Source of the DNA: Trachythela sp. YZ-2020
Taxonomy: Eukaryota > Cnidaria > Anthozoa > Malacalcyonacea > Clavulariidae
Direction of reading: 5' to 3'
Length of the DNA: 64,000 nt
Assembly: GCA_016169945.1 (NCBI GenBank)
Contig: JADLSH010000282.1
Location: forward strand, 1,178,001 to 1,242,000
Shown here: piece by piece, positions 20,516-35,500 of the stretch
Numbering within the stretch: position 1 is the stretch's first letter
Layout of the letters: every line of letters begins with the position of its first letter
Position numbers and translations under genes: made by a program
Notes under the pieces: model-generated
What the model was told of the DNA's origin: nothing
The model's input: the letters and a program-made list of their open reading frames with translations, nothing else
Databases searched by the model: none

Positions 20516-23500
20516 ATCAATTTGTCCGAAGTTCGTCTTCCATTTACTGTTCCAAGACTTCGACGATGCCATAGTAAAGAACAAGAGATCAATTTGTCCG
20601 ACGTTCGTCTTCCATTTACTGTTCCAAGACTTCCATGATGCCATAGTAAAGAACAAGAGATCAATTTGTCCGAAGTTTGTCTTCCATTTACTGTTCCAAG
20701 ACTTCGATGATGCCATAGTAAAGAACAAGAGATCAATTTGTCCGAAGTTCGTCTTCCATTTACTGTTCCAAGACTTCGATGATGCCATAGTAAAGAACAA
20801 GAGATCAATTTGTCCGAAGTTCGTCTTCCATTTACTGTTCCAAGACTTCGACGATGCCATAGTAAAGAACAAGAGATCAATTTGTCCGAAGTTCGTCTTC
20901 CATTTACTGTTCCAAGACTTCGACGATGCCATAGTAAAGAACAAGAGATCAATTTGTCCGAAGTTCGTCTTCCATTTACTGTTCCAAGACTTCGACGATG
21001 CCATAGTAAAGAACAAGAGATCAATTTGTCCGAAGTTTGTCTTCCATTTACTGTTCCAAGACTTCGATAATGCCATAGTAAAGAACAAGAGATCAATTTG
21101 TCCGAAGTTCGTCTTCCATTTACTGTTCCAAGACTTCGATGATGCCATAGTAAAGAACAAGAGATCAATTTGTCCGAAGTTTGTCTTCCATTTACTGTTC
21201 CAAGACTTCGACGATGCCATAGTAAAGAACAAGAGATCAATTTGTCCGAAGTTCGTCTTCCATTTACTGTTCCAAGACTTCGACGATGCCATAGTAAAGA
21301 ACAAGAGATCAATTTGTCCGAAGTTCGTCTTCCATTTACTGTTCCAAGACTTCGACGATGCCATAGTAAAGAACAAGAGATCAATTTGTCCGAAGTTCGT
21401 CTTCCATTTACTGTTCCAAGACTTCGACGATGCCATAGTAAAGAACAAGAGATCAATTTGTCCGAAGTTTGTCTTCCATTTACTGTTCCAAGACTTCGAC
21501 GATGCCATAGTAAAGAACAAGAGATCAATTTGTCCCAAGTTTTTCTTCCATTTACTGTTCCAAGACTTCGATAATGCCATAGTAAAGAACAAGAGATCAA
21601 TTTGTCCGAAGTTCGTCTTCCATTTACTGTTCCAAGACTTCGATGATGCCATAGTAAAGAACAAGAGATCAATTTGTCCGAAGTTAGTCTTCCATTTACT
21701 GTTCCAAGACTTCGATAATGCCATAGTAAAGAACAAGAGATCAATTTGTCCGAAGTTCGTCTTCCATTTACTGTTCCAAGACTTCGACGATGCCATAGTA
21801 AAGAACAAGAGATCAATTTGTCCGAAGTTCGTCTTCCATTTACTGTTCCAAGACTTCGATGATGCCATAGTAAAGAACAAGAGATCAATTTGTCCGAAGT
21901 TCGTCTTCCATTTACTGTTCCAAGACTTCGATGATGCCATAGTAAAGAACAAGAGATCAATTTGTCCGAAGTTTGTCTTCCATTTACTGTTCCAAGACTT
22001 CGACGATGCCATAGTAAAGAACAAGAGATCAATTTGTCCGAAGTTCGTCTTCCATTTACTGTTCCAAGACTTCGACGATGCCATAGTAAAGAACAAGAGA
22101 TCAATTTGTCCGAAGTTCGTCTTCCATTTACTGTTCCAAGACTTCGATGATGCCATAGTAAAGAACAAGAGATCAATTTGTCCGAAGTTCGTCTTCCATT
22201 TACTGTTCCAAGACTTCGATGATGCCATAGTAAAGAACAAGAGATCAATTTGTCCGAAGTTTGTCTTCCATTTACTGTTCCAAGACTTCGACGATGCCAT
22301 AGTAAAGAACAAGAGATCAATTTGTCCGAAGTTCGTCTTCCATTTACTGTTCCAAGACTTCGACGATGCCATAGTAAAGAACAAGAGATCAATTTGTCCG
22401 AAGTTCGTCTTCCATTTACTGTTCCAAGACTTCGATGATGCCATAGTAAAGAACAAGAGATCAATTTGTCCGAAGTTTGTCTTCCATTTACTGTTCCAAG
22501 ACTTCGATAATGCCATAGTAAAGAACAAGAGATCAATTTGTCCGAAGTTTGTCTTCCATTTACTGTTCCAAGACTTCGACGATGCCATAGTAAAGAACAA
22601 GAGATCAATTTGTCCGAAGTTCGTCTTCCATTTACTGTTCCAAGACTTCGATGATGCCATAGTAAAGAACAAGAGATCAATTTGTCCGAAGTTCGTCTTC
22701 CATTTACTGTTCCAAGACTTCGATGATGCCATAGTAAAGAACAAGAGATCAATTTGTCCGAAGTTTGTCTTCCATTTACTGTTCCAAGACTTCGATAATG
22801 CCATAGTAAAGAACAAGAGATCAATTTGTCCGAAGTTTGTCTTCCATTTACTGTTCCAAGACTTCGACGATGCCATAGTAAAGAACAAGAGATCAATTTG
22901 TCCGAAGTTTGTCTTCCATTTACTGTTCCAAGACTTCGATGATGCCATAGTAAAGAACAAGAGATCAATTTGTCCGAAGTTCGTCTTCCATTTACTGTTC
23001 CAAGACTTCGACGATGCCATAGTAAAGAACAAGAGATCAATTTGTCCGAAGTTCGTCTTCCATTTACTGTTCCAAGACTTCGACGATGCCATAGTAAAGA
23101 ACAAGAGATCAATTTGTCCGAAGTTCGTCTTCCATTTACTGTTCCAAGACTTCGATGATGCCATAGTAAAGAACAAGAGATCAATTTGTCCGAAGTTTGT
23201 CTTCCATTTACTGTTCCAAGACTTCGATAATGCCATAGTAAAGAACAAGAGATCAATTTGTCCGAAGTTCGTCTTCCATTTACTGTTCCAAGACTTCGAT
23301 GATGCCATAGTAAAGAACAAGAGATCAATTTGTCCGAAGTTTGTCTTCCATTTACTGTTCCAAGACTTCGACGATGCCATAGTAAAGAACAAGAGATCAA
23401 TTTGTCCGAAGTTCGTCTTCCATTTACTGTTCCAAGACTTCGACGATGCCATAGTAAAGAACAAGAGATCAATTTGTCCGAAGTTCGTCTTCCATTTACT

Positions 23501-26500
23501 GTTCCAAGACTTCGACGATGCCATAGTAAAGAACAAGAGATCAATTTGTCCGAAGTTCGTCTTCCATTTACTGTTCCAAGACTTCGACGATGCCATAGTA
23601 AAGAACAAGAGATCAATTTGTCCGAAGTTCGTCTTCCATTTACTGTTCCAAGACTTCGACGATGCCATAGTAAAGAACAAGAGATCAATTTGTCCGAAGT
23701 TCGTCTTCCATTTACTGTTCCAAGACTTCGATAATGCCATAGTAAAGAACAAGAGATCAATTTGTCCGAAGTTCGTCTTCCATTTACTGTTCCAAGACTT
23801 CGATGATGCCATAGTAAAGAACAAGAGATCAATTTGTCCGAAGTTTGTCTTCCATTTACTGTTCCAAGACTTCGATAATGCCATAGTAAAGAACAAGAGA
23901 TCAATTTGTCCGAAGTTCGTCTTCCATTTACTGTTCCAAGACTTCGATGATGCCATAGTAAAGAACAAGAGATCAATTTGTCCGAAGTTCGTCTTCCATT
24001 TACTGTTCCAAGACTTCGATGATGCCATAGTAAAGAACAAGAGATCAATTTGTCCGAAGTTCGTCTTCCATTTACTGTTCCAAGACTTCGATGATGCCAT
24101 AGTAAAGAACAAGAGATCAATTTGTCCGAAGTTTGTCTTCCATTTACTGTTCCAAGACTTCGACGATGCCATAGTAAAGAACAAGAGATCAATTTGTCCG
24201 AAGTTCGTCTTCCATTTACTGTTCCAAGACTTCGACGATGCCATAGTAAAGAACAAGAGATCAATTTGTCCGAAGTTCGTCTTCCATTTACTGTTCCAAG
24301 ACTTCGATGATGCCATAGTAAAGAACAAGAGATCAATTTGTCCGAAGTTCGTCTTCCATTTACTGTTCCAAGACTTCGATGATGCCATAGTAAAGAACAA
24401 GAGATCAATTTGTCGAAGTTTGTCTTCCATTTACTGTTCCAAGACTTCGATAATGCCATAGTAAAGAACAAGAGATCAATTTGTCCGAAGTTCGTCTTCC
24501 ATTTACTGTTCCAAGACTTCGACGATGCCATAGTAAAGAACAAGAGATCAATTTGTCCGAAGTTCGTCTTCCATTTACTGTTCCAAGACTTCGATGATGC
24601 CATAGTAAAGAACAAGAGATCAATTTGTCCGAAGTTTGTCTTCCATTTACTGTTCCAAGACTTCGATAATGCCATAGTAAAGAACAAGAGATCAATTTGT
24701 CCGAAGTTCGTCTTCCATTTACTGTTCCAAGACTTCGACGATGCCATAGTAAAGAACAAGAGATCAATTTGTCCGAAGTTCGTCTTCCATTTACTGTTCC
24801 AAGACTTCGATGATGCCATAGTAAAGAACAAGAGATCAATTTGTCCGAAGTTCGTCTTCCATTTACTGTTCCAAGACTTCGATGATGCCATAGTAAAGAA
24901 CAAGAGATCAATTTGTCCGAAGTTTGTCTTCCATTTACTGTTCCAAGACTTCGATAATGCCATAGTAAAGAACAAGAGATCAATTTGTCCGAAGTTTGTC
25001 TTCCATTTACTGTTCCAAGACTTCGACGATGCCATAGTAAAGAACAAGAGATCAATTTGTCCGAAGTTTGTCTTCCATTTACTGTTCCAAGACTTCGATG
25101 ATGCCATAGTAAAGAACAAGAGATCAATTTGTCCGAAGTTCGTCTTCCATTTACTGTTCCAAGACTTCGACGATGCCATAGTAAAGAACAAGAGATCAAT
25201 TTGTCCGAAGTTCGTCTTCCATTTACTGTTCCAAGACTTCGACGATGCCATAGTAAAGAACAAGAGATCAATTTGTCCGAAGTTTGTCTTCCATTTACTG
25301 TTCCAAGACTTCGACGATGCCATAGTAAAGAACAAGAGATCAATTTGTCCGAAGTTCGTCTTCCATTTACTGTTCCAAGACTTCGATGATGCCATAGTAA
25401 AGAACAAGAGATCAATTTGTCCGAAGTTTGTCTTCCATTTACTGTTCCAAGACTTCGACGATGCCATAGTAAAGAACAAGAGATCAATTTGTCCGAAGTT
25501 CGTCTTCCATTTACTGTTCCAAGACTTCGACGATGCCATAGTAAAGAACAAGAGATCAATTTGTCCGAAGTTTGTCTTCCATTTACTGTTCCAAGACTTC
25601 GACGATGCCATAGTAAAGAACAAGAGATCAATTTGTCCGAAGTTCGTCTTCCATTTACTGTTCCAAGACTTCGACGATGCCATAGTAAAGAACAAGAGAT
25701 CAATTTGTCCGAAGTTCGTCTTCCATTTACTGTTCCAAGACTTCGACGATGCCATAGTAAAGAACAAGAGATCAATTTGTCCGAAGTTCGTCTTCCATTT
25801 ACTGTTCCAAGACTTCGATGATGCCATAGTAAAGAACAAGAGATCAATTTGTCCGAAGTTCGTCTTCCATTTACTGTTCCAAGACTTCGACGATGCCATA
25901 GTAAAGAACAAGAGATCAATTTGTCCGAAGTTTGTCTTCCATTTACTGTTCCAAGACTTCGACGATGCCATAGTAAAGAACAAGAGATCAATTTGTCCGA
26001 AGTTCGTCTTCCATTTACTGTTCCAAGACTTCGATGATGCCATAGTAAAGAACAAGAGATCAATTTGTCCGAAGTTCGTCTTCCATTTACTGTTCCAAGA
26101 CTTCGACGATGCCATAGTAAAGAACAAGAGATCAATTTGTCCGAAGTTCGTCTTCCATTTACTGTTCCAAGACTTCGATGATGCCATAGTAAAGAACAAG
26201 AGATCAATTTGTCCGAAGTTCGTCTTCCATTTACTGTTCCAAGACTTCGACGATGCCATAGTAAAGAACAAGAGATCAATTTGTCCGAAGTTTGTCTTCC
26301 ATTTACTGTTCCAAGACTTCGATGATGCCATAGTAAAGAACAAGAGATCAATTTGTCCGAAGTTCGTCTTCCATTTACTGTTCCAAGACTTCGATGATGC
26401 CATAGTAAAGAACAAGAGATCAATTTGTCCGAAGTTCGTCTTCCATTTACTGTTCCAAGACTTCGATGATGCCATAGTAAAGAACAAGAGATCAATTTGT

Positions 26501-29500
26501 CCGAAGTTCGTCTTCCATTTACTGTTCCAAGACTTCGATGATGCCATAGTAAAGAACAAGAGATCAATTTGTCCGAAGTTTGTCTTCCATTTACTGTTCC
26601 AAGACTTCGACGATGCCATAGTAAAGAACAAGAGATCAATTTGTCCGAAGTTCGTCTTCCATTTACTGTTCCAAGACTTCGATGATGCCATAGTAAAGAA
26701 CAAGAGATCAATTTGTCCGAAGTTCGTCTTCCATTTACTGTTCCAAGACTTCGATGATGCCATAGTAAAGAACAAGAGATCAATTTGTCCGAAGTTCGTC
26801 TTCCATTTACTGTTCCAAGACTTCGATGATGCCATAGTAAAGAACAAGAGATCAATTTGTCCGAAGTTTGTCTTCCATTTACTGTTCCAAGACTTCGATG
26901 ATGCCATAGTAAAGAACAAGAGATCAATTTGTCCGAAGTTCGTCTTCCATTTACTGTTCCAAGACTTCGATGATGCCATAGTAAAGAACAAGAGATCAAT
27001 TTGTCCGAAGTTCGTCTTCCATTTACTGTTCCAAGACTTCGATGATGCCATAGTAAAGAACAAGAGATCAATTTGTCCGAAGTTTGTCTTCCATTTACTG
27101 TTCCAAGACTTCGATAATGCCATAGTAAAGAACAAGAGATCAATTTGTCCGAAGTTTGTCTTCCATTTACTGTTCCAAGACTTCGACGATGCCATAGTAA
27201 AGAACAAGAGATCAATTTGTCCGAAGTTCGTCTTCCATTTACTGTTCCAAGACTTCGATGATGCCATAGTAAAGAACAAGAGATCAATTTGTCCGAAGTT
27301 CGTCTTCCATTTACTGTTCCAAGACTTCGATGATGCCATAGTAAAGAACAAGAGATCAATTTGTCCGAAGTTCGTCTTCCATTTACTGTTCCAAGACTTC
27401 GACGATGCCATAGTAAAGAACAAGAGATCAATTTGTCCGAAGTTCGTCTTCCATTTACTGTTCCAAGACTTCGACGATGATGCCATAGTAAAGAACAAGA
27501 GATCAATTTGTCCGAAGTTCGTCTTCCATTTACTGTTCCAAGACTTCGATGATGCCATAGTAAAGAACAAGAGATCAATTTGTCCGAAGTTCGTCTTCCA
27601 TTTACTGTTCCAAGACTTCGACGATGCCATAGTAAAGAACAAGAGATCAATTTGTCCGAAGTTCGTCTTCCATTTACTGTTCCAAGACTTCGACGATGCC
27701 ATAGTAAAGAACAAGAGATCAATTTGTCCGAAGTTCGTCTTCCATTTACTGTTCCAAGACTTCGACGATGCCATAGTAAAGAACAAGAGATCAATTTGTC
27801 CGAAGTTCGTCTTCCATTTACTGTTCCAAGACTTCGATGATGCCATAGTAAAGAACAAGAGATCAATTTGTCCGAAGTTTGTCTTCCATTTACTGTTCCA
27901 AGACTTCGACGATGCCATAGTAAAGAACAAGAGATCAATTTGTCCGAAGTTCGTCTTCCATTTACTGTTCCAAGACTTCGACGATGCCATAGTAAAGAAC
28001 AAGAGATCAATTTGTCCGAAGTTTGTCTTCCATTTACTGTTCCAAGACTTCGACGATGCCATAGTAAAGAACAAGAGATCAATTTGTCCGAAGTTCGTCT
28101 TCCATTTACTGTTCCAAGACTTCGACGATGCCATAGTAAAGAACAAGAGATCAATTTGTCCGAAGTTTGTCTTCCATTTACTGTTCCAAGACTTCGACGA
28201 TGCCATAGTAAAGAACAAGAGATCAATTTGTCCGAAGTTTGTCTTCCATTTACTGTTCCAAGACTTCGATGATGCCATAGTAAAGAACAAGAGATCAATT
28301 TGTCCGAAGTTCGTCTTCCATTTACTGTTCCAAGACTTCGACGATGCCATAGTAAAGAACAAGAGATCAATTTGTCCGAAGTTCGTCTTCCATTTACTGT
28401 TCCAAGACTTCGACGATGCCATAGTAAAGAACAAGAGATCAATTTGTCCGAAGTTCGTCTTCCATTTACTGTTCCAAGACTTCGATGATGCCATAGTAAA
28501 GAACAAGAGATCAATTTGTCCGAAGTTCGTCTTCCATTTACTGTTCCAAGACTTCGACGATGCCATAGTAAAGAACAAGAGATCAATTTGTCCGAAGTTC
28601 GTCTTCCATTTACTGTTCCAAGACTTCGACGATGCCATAGTAAAGAACAAGAGATCAATTTGTCCGAAGTTCGTCTTCCATTTACTGTTCCAAGACTTCG
28701 ACGATGCCATAGTAAAGAACAAGAGATCAATTTGTCCGAAGTTTGTCTTCCATTTACTGTTCCAAGACTTCGACGATGCCATAGTAAAGAACAAGAGATC
28801 AATTTGTCCGAAGTTCGTCTTCCATTTACTGTTCCAAGACTTCGATGATGCCATAGTAAAGAACAAGAGATCAATTTGTCCGAAGTTCGTCTTCCATTTA
28901 CTGTTCCAAGACTTCGACGATGCCATAGTAAAGAACAAGAGATCAATTTGTCCGAAGTTTGTCTTCCATTTACTGTTCCAAGACTTCGACGATGCCATAG
29001 TAAAGAACAAGAGATCAATTTGTCCGAAGTTTGTCTTCCATTTACTGTTCCAAGACTTCGATGATGCCATAGTAAAGAACAAGAGATCAATTTGTCCGAA
29101 GTTCGTCTTCCATTTACTGTTCCAAGACTTCGACGATGCCATAGTAAAGAACAAGAGATCAATTTGTCCGAAGTTCGTCTTCCATTTACTGTTCCAAGAC
29201 TTCGACGATGCCATAGTAAAGAACAAGAGATCAATTTGTCCGAAGTTTGTCTTCCATTTACTGTTCCAAGACTTCGACGATGCCATAGTAAAGAACAAGA
29301 GATCAATTTGTCCGAAGTTTGTCTTCCATTTACTGTTCCAAGACTTCGATGATGCCATAGTAAAGAACAAGAGATCAATTTGTCCGAAGTTCGTCTTCCA
29401 TTTACTGTTCCAAGACTTCGACGATGCCATAGTAAAGAACAAGAGATCAATTTGTCCGAAGTTTGTCTTCCATTTACTGTTCCAAGACTTCGACGATGCC

Positions 29501-32500
29501 ATAGTAAAGAACAAGAGATCAATTTGTCCGAAGTTCGTCTTCCATTTACTGTTCCAAGACTTCGATGATGCCATAGTAAAGAACAAGAGATCAATTTGTC
29601 CGAAGTTCGTCTTCCATTTACTGTTCCAAGACTTCGACGATGCCATAGTAAAGAACAAGAGATCAATTTGTCCGAAGTTCGTCTTCCATTTACTGTTCCA
29701 AGACTTCGACGATGCCATAGTAAAGAACAAGAGATCAATTTGTCCGAAGTTCGTCTTCCATTTACTGTTCCAAGACTTCGATGATGCCATAGTAAAGAAC
29801 AAGAGATCAATTTGTCCGAAGTTTGTCTTCCATTTACTGTTCCAAGACTTCGACGATGCCATAGTAAAGAACAAGAGATCAATTTGTCCGAAGTTCGTCT
29901 TCCATTTACTGTTCCAAGACTTCGATGATGCCATAGTAAAGAACAAGAGATCAATTTGTCCGAAGTTCGTCTTCCATTTACTGTTCCAAGACTTCGACGA
30001 TGCCATAGTAAAGAACAAGAGATCAATTTGTCCGAAGTTCGTCTTCCATTTACTGTTCCAAGACTTCGATGATGCCATAGTAAAGAACAAGAGATCAATT
30101 TGTCCGAAGTTCGTCTTCCATTTACTGTTCCAAGACTTCGACGATGCCATAGTAAAGAACAAGAGATCAATTTGTCCGAAGTTCGTCTTCCATTTACTGT
30201 TCCAAGACTTCGATGATGCCATAGTAAAGAACAAGAGATCAATTTGTCCGAAGTTCGTCTTCCATTTACTGTTCCAAGACTTCGACGATGCCATAGTAAA
30301 GAACAAGAGATCAATTTGTCCGAAGTTCGTCTTCCATTTACTGTTCCAAGACTTCGATGATGCCATAGTAAAGAACAAGAGATCAATTTGTCCGAAGTTC
30401 GTCTTCCATTTACTGTTCCAAGACTTCGACGATGCCATAGTAAAGAACAAGAGATCAATTTGTCCGAAGTTCGTCTTCCATTTACTGTTCCAAGACTTCG
30501 ACGATGCCATAGTAAAGAACAAGAGATCAATTTGTCCGAAGTTCGTCTTCCATTTACTGTTCCAAGACTTCGATAATGCCATAGTAAAGAACAAGAGATC
30601 AATTTGTCCGAAGTTCGTCTTCCATTTACTGTTCCAAGACTTCGACGATGCCATAGTAAAGAACAAGAGATCAATTTGTCCGAAGTTCGTCTTCCATTTA
30701 CTGTTCCAAGACTTCGACGATGCCATAGTAAAGAACAAGAGATCAATTTGTCCGAAGTTTGTCTTCCATTTACTGTTCCAAGACTTCGATGATGCCATAG
30801 TAAAGAACAAGAGATCAATTTGTCCGAAGTTCGTCTTCCATTTACTGTTCCAAGACTTCGATAATGCCATAGTAAAGAACAAGAGATCAATTTGTCCGAA
30901 GTTCGTCTTCCATTTACTGTTCCAAGACTTCGACGATGCCATAGTAAAGAACAAGAGATCAATTTGTCCGAAGTTCGTCTTCCATTTACTGTTCCAAGAC
31001 TTCGACGATGCCATAGTAAAGAACAAGAGATCAATTTGTCCGAAGTTTGTCTTCCATTTACTGTTCCAAGACTTCGATGATGCCATAGTAAAGAACAAGA
31101 GATCAATTTGTCCGAAGTTTGTCTTCCATTTACTGTTCCAAGACTTCGATGATGCCATAGTAAAGAACAAGAGATCAATTTGTCCGAAGTTTGTCTTCCA
31201 TTTACTGTTCCAAGACTTCGACGATGCCATAGTAAAGAACAAGAGATCAATTTGTCCGAAGTTCGTCTTCCATTTACTGTTCCAAGACTTCGATGATGCC
31301 ATAGTAAAGAACAAGAGATCAATTTGTCCGAAGTTCGTCTTCCATTTACTGTTCCAAGACTTCGATGATGCCATAGTAAAGAACAAGAGATCAATTTGTC
31401 CGAAGTTCGTCTTCCATTTACTGTTCCAAGACTTCGACGATGCCATAGTAAAGAACAAGAGATCAATTTGTCCGAAGTTCGTCTTCCATTTACTGTTCCA
31501 AGACTTCGATGATGCCATAGTAAAGAACAAGAGATCAATTTGTCCGAAGTTTGTCTTCCATTTACTGTTCCAAGACTTCGACGATGCCATAGTAAAGAAC
31601 AAGAGATCAATTTGTCCGAAGTTCGTCTTCCATTTACTGTTCCAAGACTTCGATGATGCCATAGTAAAGAACAAGAGATCAATTTGTCCGAAGTTCGTCT
31701 TCCATTTACTGTTCCAAGACTTCGACGATGCCATAGTAAAGAACAAGAGATCAATTTGTCCGAAGTTCGTCTTCCATTTACTGTTCCAAGACTTCGATGA
31801 TGCCATAGTAAAGAACAAGAGATCAATTTGTCCGAAGTTCGTCTTCCATTTACTGTTCCAAGACTTCGATGATGCCATAGTAAAGAACAAGAGATCAATT
31901 TGTCCGAAGTTCGTCTTCCATTTACTGTTCCAAGACTTCGACGATGCCATAGTAAAGAACAAGAGATCAATTTGTCCGAAGTTCGTCTTCCATTTACTGT
32001 TCCAAGACTTCGATGATGCCATAGTAAAGAACAAGAGATCAATTTGTCCGAAGTTCGTCTTCCATTTACTGTTCCAAGACTTCGACGATGCCATAGTAAA
32101 GAACAAGAGATCAATTTGTCCGAAGTTCGTCTTCCATTTACTGTTCCAAGACTTCGATGATGCCATAGTAAAGAACAAGAGATCAATTTGTCCGAAGTTT
32201 GTCTTCCATTTACTGTTCCAAGACTTCGACGATGCCATAGTAAAGAACAAGAGATCAATTTGTCCGAAGTTCGTCTTCCATTTACTGTTCCAAGACTTCG
32301 ATGATGCCATAGTAAAGAACAAGAGATCAATTTGTCCGAAGTTCGTCTTCCATTTACTGTTCCAAGACTTCGACGATGCCATAGTAAAGAACAAGAGATC
32401 AATTTGTCCGAAGTTCGTCTTCCATTTACTGTTCCAAGACTTCGACGATGCCATAGTAAAGAACAAGAGATCAATTTGTCCGAAGTTTGTCTTCCATTTA

Positions 32501-35500
32501 CTGTTCCAAGACTTCGATGATGCCATAGTAAAGAACAAGAGATCAATTTGTCCGAAGTTCGTCTTCCATTTACTGTTCCAAGACTTCGACGATGCCATAG
32601 TAAAGAACAAGAGATCAATTTGTCCGAAGTTCGTCTTCCATTTACTGTTCCAAGACTTCGACGATGCCATAGTAAAGAACAAGAGATCAATTTGTCCGAA
32701 GTTTGTCTTCCATTTACTGTTCCAAGACTTCGACGATGCCATAGTAAAGAACAAGAGATCAATTTGTCCGAAGTTTGTCTTCCATTTACTGTTCCAAGAC
32801 TTCGACGATGCCATAGTAAAGAACAAGAGATCAATTTGTCCGAAGTTTGTCTTCCATTTACTGTTCCAAGACTTCGACGATGCCATAGTAAAGAACAAGA
32901 GATCAATTTGTCCGAAGTTTGTCTTCCATTTACTGTTCCAAGACTTCGATGATGCCATAGTAAAGAACAAGAGATCAATTTGTCCGAAGTTTGTCTTCCA
33001 TTTACTGTTCCAAGACTTCGACGATGCCATAGTAAAGAACAAGAGATCAATTTGTCCGAAGTTCGTCTTCCATTTACTGTTCCAAGACTTCGACGATGCC
33101 ATAGTAAAGAACAAGAGATCAATTTGTCCGAAGTTCGTCTTCCATTTACTGTTCCAAGACTTCGACGATGCCATAGTAAAGAACAAGAGATCAATTTGTC
33201 CGAAGTTCGTCTTCCATTTACTGTTCCAAGACTTCGACGATGCCATAGTAAAGAACAAGAGATCAATTTGTCCGAAGTTTGTCTTCCATTTACTGTTCCA
33301 AGACTTCGATGATGCCATAGTAAAGAACAAGAGATCAATTTGTCCGAAGTTCGTCTTCCATTTACTGTTCCAAGACTTCGACGATGCCATAGTAAAGAAC
33401 AAGAGATCAATTTGTCCGAAGTTTGTCTTCCATTTACTGTTCCAAGACTTCGACGATGCCATAGTAAAGAACAAGAGATCAATTTGTCCGAAGTTCGTCT
33501 TCCATTTACTGTTCCAAGACTTCGATGATGCCATAGTAAAGAACAAGAGATCAATTTGTCCGAAGTTCGTCTTCCATTTACTGTTCCAAGACTTCGATGA
33601 TGCCATAGTAAAGAACAAGAGATCAATTTGTCCGAAGTTCGTCTTCCATTTACTGTTCCAAGACTTCGACGATGCCATAGTAAAGAACAAGAGATCAATT
33701 TGTCCGAAGTTCGTCTTCCATTTACTGTTCCAAGACTTCGATGATGCCATAGTAAAGAACAAGAGATCAATTTGTCCGAAGTTCGTCTTCCATTTACTGT
33801 TCCAAGACTTCGACGATGCCATAGTAAAGAACAAGAGATCAATTTGTCCGAAGTTCGTCTTCCATTTACTGTTCCAAGACTTCGACGATGCCATAGTAAA
33901 GAACAAGAGATCAATTTGTCCGAAGTTTGTCTTCCATTTACTGTTCCAAGACTTCGATGATGCCATAGTAAAGAACAAGAGATCAATTTGTCCGAAGTTC
34001 GTCTTCCATTTACTGTTCCAAGACTTCGACGATGCCATAGTAAAGAACAAGAGATCAATTTGTCCGAAGTTCGTCTTCCATTTACTGTTCCAAGACTTCG
34101 ATGATGCCATAGTAAAGAACAAGAGATCAATTTGTCCGAAGTTCGTCTTCCATTTACTGTTCCAAGACTTCGACGATGCCATAGTAAAGAACAAGAGATC
34201 AATTTGTCCGAAGTTCGTCTTCCATTTACTGTTCCAAGACTTCGACGATGCCATAGTAAAGAACAAGAGATCAATTTGTCCGAAGTTCGTCTTCCATTTA
34301 CTGTTCCAAGACTTCGACGATGCCATAGTAAAGAACAAGAGATCAATTTGTCCGAAGTTCGTCTTCCATTTACTGTTCCAAGACTTCGACGATGCCATAG
34401 TAAAGAACAAGAGATCAATTTGTCCGAAGTTCGTCTTCCATTTACTGTTCCAAGACTTCGACGATGCCATAGTAAAGAACAAGAGATCAATTTGTCCGAA
34501 GTTCGTCTTCCATTTACTGTTCCAAGACTTCGATGATGCCATAGTAAAGAACAAGAGATCAATTTGTCCGAAGTTCGTCTTCCATTTACTGTTCCAAGAC
34601 TTCGACGATGCCATAGTAAAGAACAAGAGATCAATTTGTCCGAAGTTCGTCTTCCATTTACTGTTCCAAGACTTCGATGATGCCATAGTAAAGAACAAGA
34701 GATCAATTTGTCCGAAGTTCGTCTTCCATTTACTGTTCCAAGACTTCGACGATGCCATAGTAAAGAACAAGAGATCAATTTGTCCGAAGTTTGTCTTCCA
34801 TTTACTGTTCCAAGACTTCGATGATGCCATAGTAAAGAACAAGAGATCAATTTGTCCGAAGTTTGTCTTCCATTTACTGTTCCAAGACTTCGACGATGCC
34901 ATAGTAAAGAACAAGAGATCAATTTGTCCGAAGTTTGTCTTCCATTTACTGTTCCAAGACTTCGACGATGCCATAGTAAAGAACAAGAGATCAATTTGTC
35001 CGAAGTTCGTCTTCCATTTACTGTTCCAAGACTTCGATGATGCCATAGTAAAGAACAAGAGATCAATTTGTCCGAAGTTCGTCTTCCATTTACTGTTCCA
35101 AGACTTCGATGATGCCATAGTAAAGAACAAGAGATCAATTTGTCCGAAGTTCGTCTTCCATTTACTGTTCCAAGACTTCGACGATGCCATAGTAAAGAAC
35201 AAGAGATCAATTTGTCCGAAGTTCGTCTTCCATTTACTGTTCCAAGACTTCGATGATGCCATAGTAAAGAACAAGAGATCAATTTGTCCGAAGTTTGTCT
35301 TCCATTTACTGTTCCAAGACTTCGACGATGCCATAGTAAAGAACAAGAGATCAATTTGTCCGAAGTTCGTCTTCCATTTACTGTTCCAAGACTTCGATGA
35401 TGCCATAGTAAAGAACAAGAGATCAATTTGTCCGAAGTTCGTCTTCCATTTACTGTTCCAAGACTTCGACGATGCCATAGTAAAGAACAAGAGATCAATT

